Origin: Ruminococcaceae bacterium UBA5891
GTDB lineage: Bacteria; Bacillota; Clostridia; Oscillospirales; Acutalibacteraceae
Reading direction: 5' to 3'
Length of the DNA stretch: 5,844 nucleotides
Assembly (NCBI GenBank): GCA_002431945.1
Contig: DJET01000002.1
Span: 1 to 5,844, forward strand
The notes under the pieces: model-generated
The model's database searches: none
Told to the model about the DNA's origin: nothing
Seen by the model: the letters and a program-made list of their open reading frames with translations, nothing else
In this document: positions 1-4,684 of the stretch, piece by piece
Layout: each line of letters starts with the position of its first letter
How positions within the stretch are numbered: the first letter of the stretch is position 1
Made by a program: the position numbers and the translations under genes

Positions 1-72
1 TCTCGCCTGCCGGCTCGGTCGGTGCTTCTGCTTCGCAGAGGTGTCCACCGGACACCCGCACCGCAATGACAG
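1..72 (-). repeat. Dispersed REP-like element, copy A (cut by window edge)
   Basis: Read on the minus strand, this stretch matches 4527-4597 at all but four positions (three substitutions and one single-base gap over 72 bases), so it is the inverted copy of that element. It starts with CTGTCATTGCGG, then carries the hairpin arms GGTGTCC/GGACACC and TCTGC/GCAGA, enclosed by CGGTGC/GCACCG. The GCAATCC end that closes the other copy would lie beyond position 1 and cannot be seen. GTCATTGCG...GCAATCC palindromic elements are common between bacterial genes; they do not encode protein. Confidence 0.85.
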
Positions 73-89
73 GATATTGCAATTTTTTC

Positions 90-256
90 GCCGACGTTAT
101 TTATCGGCACATACTGTATTTCTATATAATAAAGGTTTCCAAAGGGAAGTTTGTCCCTTTGGTCATTCGGGAAGGTCCGGAAACCCAACCCATAGGGTTT
201 CCGGCGGTTCTTTCCCCTATTTCTGTCCGTACAGAAATAGGGTGCCCGCGCGGCAC
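90..256. repeat. Row of intergenic hairpins in gene-free left flank
   Basis: No credible gene is seen in 1-420. After a weak 5-bp stem (90-94/104-108), four consecutive inverted repeats follow. They are CCAAAGGGA/TCCCTTTGG (139-147/154-162), CCGGAAACCC/GGGTTTCCGG (177-186/195-204), a 12-bp arm pair CCCTATTTCTGT/ACAGAAATAGGG (215-226/231-242) and GTGCC/GGCAC (242-246/252-256). The arms are perfect and the loops short. Such composite structured spacers are usually non-coding dispersed repeats. No clear U-tract follows any of the four on either strand, so I do not call them terminators. Confidence 0.6.
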
Positions 257-343
257 GAGCGCAAACGGTCTTAAAAAATTCAAAAGCTTATAATCTGCAT
301 CAGCAAGTGTGGAAATATTTTTTACAACAGATAAGTTCGCTTT

Positions 344-374
344 TTAACAAAACCGCTGTAAATTGTGGTATAAA
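344..374 (+). promoter_or_regulatory. Candidate promoter reading rightward toward 421
   Basis: TTAACA (344-349) resembles a sigma-A -35 box. TATAAA (369-374), preceded by TG at 366-367, resembles an extended -10 box. The spacer is 19 bp, slightly long. It lies about 50 bp before an ATG with a good ribosome site at 421. The match is only moderate and the region is AT-rich. Confidence 0.35.
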
Positions 375-438
375 AATAGCATACGGCTTTAGGTCGTTTA
401 AAATATTAAGGGGTAAACTTATGAACAAAACAGCAGAA

Positions 439-464
439 CCGCCGTACACCTTAATGTACGGCGG
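439..464 (-). terminator. Probable terminator after the holin gene
   Basis: A perfect 10-bp stem, CCGCCGTACA/TGTACGGCGG, has a 6-base loop. It starts 6 bases beyond the holin stop codon on the minus strand and is followed there by TTCTGCTGTTTTG, an interrupted U-tract. On the plus strand it is followed after four bases by TTTTATTCCTTTATTT, so it may act in both directions. The stem is strong but the U-tracts are imperfect. Confidence 0.55.
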
Positions 465-470
465 CCGCTT

Positions 471-671
471 TTATTCCTTTATTTCGGGAAGTCCCGTAAG
501 CGAGGTTAAAACCGAAAGTATTCCGGCAAGAATTGACGCCGAAACTACCACCTTCCAGTTAACTGACGCCATCACAGCCGATGTTCCTATTGTTGCTATT
601 GCGGTTTGCGCCACTGTTTTAACAGCGCGCACACCTGCGGCCTTTGCCCATTTTATTACTTTTTCTTTCAT
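471..671 (-). CDS. Phage holin, r1t-like (66 aa)
   Basis: Holins are small membrane proteins that open the cytoplasmic membrane late in a phage cycle so that the lysin can reach the wall. This 66-residue protein has the layout of the lactococcal phage r1t holin family. It has a charged, amphipathic start (MKEKVIKWAKAAGVRAVKT), a first hydrophobic segment about 17-35, the turn VNWK (37-40), a second segment about 41-57 and a short acidic tail. That is the small two-helix holin design, and the length is typical. The ATG at 671 is preceded by AGGGGG with a 9-base spacer; this ribosome site overlaps the stop codon of the lysozyme gene, and the gap between the two genes is 13 bp. It is the last gene of the lysis cassette. 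The family call rests on pattern recognition rather than a database search. Confidence 0.85.
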   Translation of the reverse strand: MKEKVIKWAKAAGVRAVKTVAQTAIATIGTSAVMASVNWKVVVSASILAGILSVLTSLTGLPEIKE

Positions 672-684
672 TACAGTCTACCCC

Positions 685-1599
685 CTACTTTAACATTTTA
701 TTAACTGTTGCCTGTACTTCAGAATAATTATATCCTGCTTTTGTAAGGCTTTCCTTTCTTTGAGCGCCGTTGCCCCACAAGCCCCTTATAACCTCTTTGG
801 CTATTTCGGCGTTTGATTTTTTTTGCGGCGTTTTAAATGCGGCGTTTACTATCTGCTGTATCTCGCCGTAGTTATATCCGGCGGCGGTAAGGCGCTGTTT
901 TCTTTCTTCGCCGTTGCCCCATAAGCCCGCTATGACCTCGCGCGCTGTTTCTTCATTGCTCTTTCTTGCCGTTACAGGCTCTGCTTCGCCCTTTATAAGC
1001 GTAGGATAATCGATATAAGCGTAATTCATATCAACATTGCCCTGTATGCCGTCTACACTGCCCTTGCTTGTATACTGCCACATACCATACTCGCCCTCAT
1101 AGGTGCAGGCGTCCGCCCACTGGGCTATCCACCGCGCCTTGGTATTATACCAAGAGTCTGTAAGGTAATTTTTGATCCAGTTAAGGTTAGCGTATATGCC
1201 TACCCATCTGCCTGCTGCCTCGATAATTCCCGTATAGGTTTTGGCAAACTCCAATATCTGCTCTTTGGTGCATTTGCCCGTTGTGGCGGCGTCCTCGATG
1301 TCGTAAAAAATGGGATAATCGGGTTTTCTGCCGTTTAACATTCTTAAGGTATGGTGCGCCTCGGAGCGCGCTTTTTCCACACTGTCCGCATAGCTGTATA
1401 AATACACGCCGTAGGGTATTCCCACACGTGCGCACTCGGATATATTGCGTTCAAACTCGGCGTCGTCCTGCTCCTTTATATCAGAGCCGTAGCCGCACCT
1501 TATAATTGCAAACTCCACGCCGCCTGCCTTTACCTTATCCCAATCAATCTTTCCCTGATGAGAGGAAACGTCTATTCCCTTTTTTAAAATGTTTTTCAT
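685..1599 (-). CDS. GH25 endolysin (lysozyme) with two C-terminal CW_7 repeats (304 aa)
   Basis: Cuts the beta-1,4 bond between N-acetylmuramic acid and N-acetylglucosamine in peptidoglycan. Residues about 5-200 form a glycoside hydrolase family 25 domain: GIDVSSHQG with Asp10, IIRCGYG (32-38), the catalytic signature FYDIED (Asp100, Glu102), WQYTS (174-178) and NVDMN with Asp190. After a short linker come two CW_7 wall-binding repeats, about 214-255 and 262-303. They share the core GLWGNG, the segment AGYNY and a 48-residue period. This is the domain type of the pneumococcal phage Cpl-7 lysozyme, which has three copies; here there are two. No signal peptide is present, so export should depend on the holin. 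The ATG at 1599 follows AGGGAG with an 8-base spacer. The gene sits 12 bp after the XhlA-like gene and 13 bp before the holin gene. Confidence 0.95.
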   Translation of the reverse strand: MKNILKKGIDVSSHQGKIDWDKVKAGGVEFAIIRCGYGSDIKEQDDAEFERNISECARVGIPYGVYLYSYADSVEKARSEAHHTLRMLNGRKPDYPIFYDIEDAATTGKCTKEQILEFAKTYTGIIEAAGRWVGIYANLNWIKNYLTDSWYNTKARWIAQWADACTYEGEYGMWQYTSKGSVDGIQGNVDMNYAYIDYPTLIKGEAEPVTARKSNEETAREVIAGLWGNGEERKQRLTAAGYNYGEIQQIVNAAFKTPQKKSNAEIAKEVIRGLWGNGAQRKESLTKAGYNYSEVQATVNKMLK

Positions 1600-1611
1600 A
1601 ATTCTTTCTCC

Positions 1612-1917
1612 CTATTTTATTATCATTGCAAGCACCGCGCCTATCACGGCGCCTAAAATACCCGTTATAATACAGTTTATGATGATTTGCTTATAATGCT
1701 TAAAATCCTCTGCCGGCGCTTTTTCAACACAGTTAAGCCGCCGGTCGATAGCGTCCACCTTACAAGAGGTATTTTTCATTTGCTCCGCCATTTTTTCAAC
1801 CGCGGCGGTAAGCCGCCTTATATCCTTCACCTCGGATTTTATTTCGTCAAGCTGATGAAATATGTTTTTATCCTCGGCTTCAAGTATTGCCAGCCTTTCA
1901 GAAAAGTCCCCTTCCAA
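1612..1917 (-). CDS. XhlA-like phage lysis accessory membrane protein (101 aa, TTG start)
   Basis: The protein has a long charged, heptad-like region (about residues 8-68, e.g. LEAEDKNIFHQLDEIKSEV), predicted coiled coil, and a single hydrophobic C-terminal helix (about 77-100) ending in a lysine. This is the design of the haemolysin XhlA family found beside holin and lysin genes in Firmicutes phages and in the Bacillus PBSX element, where XhlA acts with a holin in lysis. I chose the TTG at 1917 because it follows AAGGGGGTGA (1922-1931) at standard spacing. An ATG at 1974 in the same frame has no ribosome site and would start 9 bases from the U-tract of a terminator hairpin. The gene is first in the cassette. 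Sequence conservation in this family is low, so the name rests on architecture and context. Confidence 0.8.
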   Translation of the reverse strand: MEGDFSERLAILEAEDKNIFHQLDEIKSEVKDIRRLTAAVEKMAEQMKNTSCKVDAIDRRLNCVEKAPAEDFKHYKQIIINCIITGILGAVIGAVLAMIIK

Positions 1918-1921
1918 TTTG

Positions 1922-1931
1922 TCACCCCCTT
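1922..1931 (-). promoter_or_regulatory. Ribosome binding site fixing the TTG start of the XhlA-like gene
   Basis: Minus-strand AAGGGGGTGA is nearly the full anti-16S match (AAGGAGGTGA). It lies four bases before TTG, seven if counted from the G-run. No other start codon in this frame has a comparable site. Confidence 0.8.
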
Positions 1932-1982
1932 GCTTCCTGCCGTAAACAATAATAACTCTTTTCCTACCCGACATTCACCGTC

Positions 1983-2013
1983 AAAAAAAGACCGACTTTA
2001 AAAAAAGTCGGTC
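1983..2013 (-). terminator. Rho-independent terminator just before the lysis cassette
   Basis: The minus strand reads GACCGACTTT, a 4-base U loop and AAAGTCGGTC (stem 1990-1999/2004-2013), followed directly by seven Ts. This is a textbook intrinsic terminator for leftward transcription. It should stop readthrough from the regulator gene ending at 2282. It also insulates the cassette, which must then be transcribed from within 1918-1982 or rely on antitermination. Confidence 0.75.
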
Positions 2014-2268
2014 ACAGTCTGTCGATAAACCCCAAGTTTTATTTTGCGGCGTTTACGCCGCATTTACGTTTTTTCGCTGACACGTGCGGCGAAAAAACAC
2101 CTTGTAAGCGAAAAACCGCTTATTCAGCGGTTTTTCAAGGGCGCTGGGGTGGTATTGGCGGGGATAGAGTGCAGTCCGAAAATCTCTGATTTTCGAGCGA
2201 ACGGCATTCCCATAGGGGAGCGTGTCGACTTTTTCGACACGCTCAGACCGACTTTAAAAAAGTCGGTC
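1990..2268. repeat. 279-bp hairpin-rich element between two nearly identical palindromes
   Basis: The gene-free stretch 1918-2281 contains this block. Both ends are the same palindrome (GACCGACTTT...AAAGTCGGTC at 1990-2013 and 2246-2268), differing by one A in the loop. Between them are stems at 2046-2051/2056-2061 (GCGGCG), 2068-2077/2089-2098 (GTTTTTTCGC), 2110-2120/2126-2136 (GAAAAACCGCT), 2177-2184/2188-2195 (CGAAAATC) and 2218-2228/2234-2244 (GAGCGTGTCGA). No protein is credible here. Shared ends and an internal string of stems resemble a MITE-like or composite intergenic repeat, but no target-site duplication is clear because both flanks are A-runs. Confidence 0.55.
2110..2136. terminator. 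Possible bidirectional terminator hairpin
   Basis: The perfect 11-bp stem GAAAAACCGCT/AGCGGTTTTTC has a 5-base loop, and its A/U arms give a five-T run on either strand. CCTTG (2100-2104) and CAAGG (2136-2140) can extend it across an internal loop. It could end the transcript of the regulator gene. It is equally just one stem of the surrounding structured element. Confidence 0.4.
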
Positions 2269-2281
2269 ATAAAAAATATAA

Positions 2282-3610
2282 TTATAAGCATTCCGTCAGC
2301 GCTTTAAGCGCAGGGTATATATCCTTTTCGGCTATTCCCGCAAAGCAAAGCCTTATTTCATCGCTCTTATCCGTTTTTGCAAGCGCTATACCGGCGTTTC
2401 GGGCAGCTCTGTAAATCTCATCAGCACTGCCGCAAACCTTAACCGCCGCCGTAAGAGCGGATTCGTACAGCACATAACGGTTATTGGGCAAAAGCTCGCT
2501 TAACACACGGCAAAAAACACGGCTTTTTTCACTGTACAGCTTTCTGAGCCTGCGCAAATGCTTTTCAAGCGCCCCCGTTTCTATATATTCCTTAAGGGCT
2601 AACTGCTCTACCTTTCCGCAGGTTTGGTTATATATATCCCGCCTTTTAACAAATCTTTCGCAAAGAAATGGCGGCAAAACCATATACGCTATACGCACGC
2701 TTGGCAGCAGCAGCTTTGAAAAGCTGCCTATATACACCGTTTTTTCGGGGTATACCGCCTGAAACGCCGTTACGCTGCGCGCAGTATATCTAAGCTCGCC
2801 GTTATAATCGTCCTCGATAATAAGCCGCTTACTCTCTGCCTCCGCCCAATTTATAAACCCGTTTCGGCGCGCAGCAAGCCCCGTAACGCTTATTTTTGAA
2901 AGCGCCGAGGGCTGCAAAAACAGCACGTCTGCCCCGTTTTTTTCAAGCTCCTCCAAAACCGCGCCGTTTTTATCGCTTTTTAAGGCATGGGTTTTTATTC
3001 CGTAATCAGAAAAAATACTGCTTGCCTGCTTAAAATTGCCGTTTTCCATAGCAACGGCACGCCCGCGCCCCATAATACCGCACAGTATGTTAAGCAAGGG
3101 CCCCACGCCCGCGCCTATAACTATGTTTTCCGCCTTGGCAAGCACTCCCCTTGCCTTATAGGTATAATCCGCCAAAGCCGCCCTCAGCGCCGTCTCGCCC
3201 TGCGCTTCGCCGTAAGAGGTAAGCTCCCTTGTGTTTCTTAAAATCTCACGCACGGTTTTTTTCCAAATTTCGGTATCCGCGGCGCCAACGTCTATACTGC
3301 GCCCCGAAAAATCGTATTTAACCGTTTTTTCCTTAATATCGGAAGTATCAGAAACAGAAAAACGCTTTATTCCCCTTATAAAATATCCCCTTTGCGGCAG
3401 GCTTTCCGCCGTACCCTCAATGCAAAGCTTCAAATATGCGTTTTCAACCGTGGTACGGCTCACGTTAAGCTGAGCGGCGGCCTCGCGTATAGAGGGCAGT
3501 TTTTCCCCCTGCTTTATTATTCCGCTTTTTACGGCGGCGGTAATTTGACCGTACAGGCGAAGATAAACGGCGCCCTCTCCGTTTTTAAGGTTAATAAAAT
3601 CTAAAAGCAC
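2282..3610 (-). CDS. MocR/PdxR-type regulator: GntR winged helix fused to PLP aminotransferase-like domain (442 aa)
   Basis: MocR proteins bind DNA through an N-terminal GntR helix-turn-helix and sense a PLP-related ligand with a fold-type-I aminotransferase-like domain. Residues about 12-80 are the winged helix (KLPSIREAAAQLNVSRTTVENAYLKL, in two pieces around 38-63, wing GYFIRG). Residues about 115-440 are the aminotransferase-like part. TSYGEAQGETALRAAL (131-146) matches the usual Y-G-x-x-G-x-x-x-LR entry motif, IIEDDYNGELR (264-274) carries the pyridine-binding Asp267, GSFSK has the PLP lysine Lys299, and Arg306 follows. Length is normal. The GTG at 3610 follows AAGGGG with a 10-base spacer. 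The gene diverges from an ECF S component with a palindrome between them, which suggests it regulates that transporter and possibly itself. The family is certain; the ligand is not. The usual HQxP(T/S)G motif is replaced around 236-241. Confidence 0.93.
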   Translation of the reverse strand: MLLDFINLKNGEGAVYLRLYGQITAAVKSGIIKQGEKLPSIREAAAQLNVSRTTVENAYLKLCIEGTAESLPQRGYFIRGIKRFSVSDTSDIKEKTVKYDFSGRSIDVGAADTEIWKKTVREILRNTRELTSYGEAQGETALRAALADYTYKARGVLAKAENIVIGAGVGPLLNILCGIMGRGRAVAMENGNFKQASSIFSDYGIKTHALKSDKNGAVLEELEKNGADVLFLQPSALSKISVTGLAARRNGFINWAEAESKRLIIEDDYNGELRYTARSVTAFQAVYPEKTVYIGSFSKLLLPSVRIAYMVLPPFLCERFVKRRDIYNQTCGKVEQLALKEYIETGALEKHLRRLRKLYSEKSRVFCRVLSELLPNNRYVLYESALTAAVKVCGSADEIYRAARNAGIALAKTDKSDEIRLCFAGIAEKDIYPALKALTECL

Positions 3611-3647
3611 GGTAAACTGTCCCCTTAAAAATAATTAAATTTGGCTA

Positions 3648-3676
3648 TTTAAAAGTGTACACTTTATTGCTATAAT
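3648..3676 (+). promoter_or_regulatory. Probable promoter of the ECF S-component gene
   Basis: TATAAT (3671-3676) is a perfect -10 box. A poor -35 match, TTTAAA (3648-3653), lies 17 bp upstream. Transcription would start near 3683, giving a leader of about 48 bases before the ATG at 3731. A weak -35 with a palindrome in the spacer fits a promoter whose activity depends on a regulator. Confidence 0.6.
3652..3665. promoter_or_regulatory. Candidate operator: perfect 14-bp palindrome
   Basis: AAAGTGTACACTTT is its own reverse complement. It overlaps the -35 end and spacer of the putative transporter promoter and lies 41 bp upstream of the start of the divergent MocR gene. Position and symmetry fit a dimeric regulator, most simply the adjacent MocR protein. 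Many MocR regulators use direct repeats rather than palindromes, so another factor is possible. Confidence 0.55.
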
Positions 3677-3715
3677 AATAACACCTACCAAATGAATATG
3701 CAATACTTTTTTATT

Positions 3716-3723
3716 AAAGGGGA
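3716..3723 (+). promoter_or_regulatory. Ribosome binding site fixing the ECF S-component start
   Basis: AAAGGGGA lies seven bases before the ATG at 3731. An in-frame ATG at 3692 is only about 9 bases from the expected transcription start and has no purine-rich site, so it is unlikely to be used. Confidence 0.8.
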
Positions 3724-3730
3724 AATAAAA

Positions 3731-4459
3731 ATGAAAAAGAACAATCACCAAAAATTGCTTGATATAACCTTTATAGCGCTGTTTGCCGCGCTTTGCTACA
3801 TAGCGCTTACCGTGCTTTTTATACCGTTTGCGAATATGTATATACACTTCGGCAATCTTATAGTTGTTTTGGCGGCGCTTTTAGTCGGCGGCTGGCAGGG
3901 CGGTCTTGCAGGCTCTATCGGTATGGGCTTTTACGATATATTCAACGGCCACGCCGATTCCTCGCCCAAAACCTTTATTTTAAAGCTGCTTATAGGTCTT
4001 GCAACAGGGCTTGTGTATAACTTTCTTAAAAACCGCAAAAAATACCCTGCCGCGGCGCTTTCGGTTTCGGGCGTAATTTCGCTTATGCTGAGTTCCGGCA
4101 TACTTGCGTACACATTAAGCCAAAATCACGGCTTTGCAGGAAAGGGCGCATGGCTTTGCCCGTTATTTGCCATAGTGGGCGTGCTTTGCATAGTGTTTGC
4201 CTTGCTTAAAAACAAGCTTTCGCAAAAAACCGCTTCCGCCGTTGTGGGCGCCTCGTGCGGTATGCTGGTAAATCTTATAGGCGAAACCGCGTGGAAATTG
4301 GTTACCTATATGCTTGCAGGCTCAAGCTTTAAAGCGGCGTTTGCAAGCGCGGCGCTCGGTCAGGCGTCTACCCTTATAAACGCGGGAATAGCAATCGTAG
4401 GCGGCGTAGCGCTTTTCTGCGTGCTTGAAAAGCCGTTTGCCAAAATATTGAACAAATAA
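3731..4459 (+). CDS. ECF transporter S component, vitamin/precursor uptake (242 aa)
   Basis: S components are membrane proteins that bind a vitamin or similar micronutrient and pair with the shared EcfT and two EcfA ATPases for uptake. The protein is strongly hydrophobic. Features typical of the family are an early helix (11-33), IHFGNLIVVLAALLVGGWQGGLAG split over 38-61, GFYDIF (66-71), TFILKLLIGLATGL (81-94), NLIGETAWK (181-189) and a last helix 212-231. Two extra hydrophobic segments (about 108-129 and 142-160) lengthen it beyond the usual 170-200 residues. Substrate cannot be read from sequence. The divergent MocR/PdxR-like regulator makes a vitamin B6 form the best guess, by analogy with proposed pyridoxine S components; another vitamin is possible. 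No EcfA or EcfT gene is present, so it probably shares a distant energising module. A strong hairpin follows 14 bp after the stop. Confidence 0.88.
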   Translation: MKKNNHQKLLDITFIALFAALCYIALTVLFIPFANMYIHFGNLIVVLAALLVGGWQGGLAGSIGMGFYDIFNGHADSSPKTFILKLLIGLATGLVYNFLKNRKKYPAAALSVSGVISLMLSSGILAYTLSQNHGFAGKGAWLCPLFAIVGVLCIVFALLKNKLSQKTASAVVGASCGMLVNLIGETAWKLVTYMLAGSSFKAAFASAALGQASTLINAGIAIVGGVALFCVLEKPFAKILNK

Positions 4460-4473
4460 GTAAAGGATATAAA

Positions 4474-4511
4474 AAACGGGCAGTAAAAGCTTATGCTTTT
4501 ACTGCCCGTTT
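4474..4511. terminator. Strong hairpin terminator between convergent genes
   Basis: A perfect 17-bp stem, AAACGGGCAGTAAAAGC/GCTTTTACTGCCCGTTT, has a TTAT loop and sits 14 bp after the ECF S-component stop. On the plus strand it ends in only three Ts. On the minus strand the sequence continues to a run of six Ts, a good U-tract for leftward transcripts such as readthrough from proS. It probably works in both directions. Confidence 0.85.
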
Positions 4512-4526
4512 AAGTATGTCCAAAAG

Positions 4527-4619
4527 CTGTCATTGCGGTGCGGGTGTCCGGCGGACACCTCTGCGAAGCAGATGCACCGACCAGCCGGCAGGCAAGATGT
4601 GTAGCCCCGCGGCAATCCG
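4527..4619 (+). repeat. Dispersed REP-like element, copy B (complete)
   Basis: Runs from CTGTCATTGC to GCAATCCG. Outer arms ATTGC (4532-4536) and GCAAT (4612-4616) can pair. Inside, CGGTGC/GCACCG (4536-4541/4574-4579) encloses two hairpins, GGTGTCC/GGACACC (4543-4549/4553-4559) and TCTGC/GCAGA (4560-4564/4568-4572), so the core can fold as a three-way junction. The first 71 bases are an inverted copy of 72-1. The whole of 4512-4786 lacks a credible gene and is filled mainly by this and the next two elements. Confidence 0.85.
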
Positions 4620-4629
4620 TCTCCCCCCC

Positions 4630-4667
4630 GTCATTGCGAAGCCGTGTAAACGGCTGTGGCAATCCGT
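4630..4667 (+). repeat. Second REP-like element with the same ends
   Basis: It has the same GTCATTGC and GCAATCCGT ends as copy B but a short core: AGCCGT (4640-4645), loop GTAA, ACGGCT (4650-4655). Outer arms ATTGC (4633-4637) and GCAAT (4659-4663) pair. It lies 10 bp after copy B, separated by a C-rich stretch. Confidence 0.7.
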
Positions 4668-4684
4668 TTCTCTTTTAAATGGTA

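Larger units (their letters stand above)
421..693 (+). other. Candidate short ORF antisense to the holin gene
   Basis: An ATG at 421 follows AAGGGG (408-413) with a 7-base spacer, which is as good as the ribosome sites of the real genes here. A promoter-like sequence lies at 344-374. The frame stays open for 90 codons, but only the first 16 or so lie outside the holin gene. The rest is the reverse complement of the holin coding sequence and shows no recognisable domain. A hairpin at 439-464 sits inside the frame, followed by a U-rich stretch. It may be the surviving 5' end of a gene disrupted where the lysis cassette joined, a short leader transcript, or chance. I do not recognise a family. 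Confidence 0.2.

Noticed and set aside
838..962. CRISPR or other short tandem repeat array within the lysin gene
   Set aside because: The similarity comes from two CW_7 protein repeats; there are only two and the DNA has diverged.
1918..1974. N-terminal extension of the XhlA-like protein from an ATG at 1974
   Set aside because: No ribosome site precedes it, whereas a near-consensus site precedes TTG at 1917.
2044..2307. Open plus-strand frame of 87 codons over the hairpin-rich block
   Set aside because: It consists of palindromic spacer and the 3' end of the regulator gene, and lacks a ribosome site or domain.
3641..3676. TTGGCT (3641-3646) as the -35 box of the transporter promoter
   Set aside because: The distance to TATAAT would be 24 bp, too long for a sigma-A promoter.
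3692..3730. Upstream in-frame ATG for the ECF S component
   Set aside because: It is only about 9 bases after the expected transcription start and lacks a ribosome site; ATG at 3731 has AAAGGGGA at normal spacing.
4527..4619. tRNA gene, suggested by the cloverleaf-like three-way junction
   Set aside because: There is no acceptor stem, TTCRA T-loop or CCA-type end, and the element has a second copy in the window.
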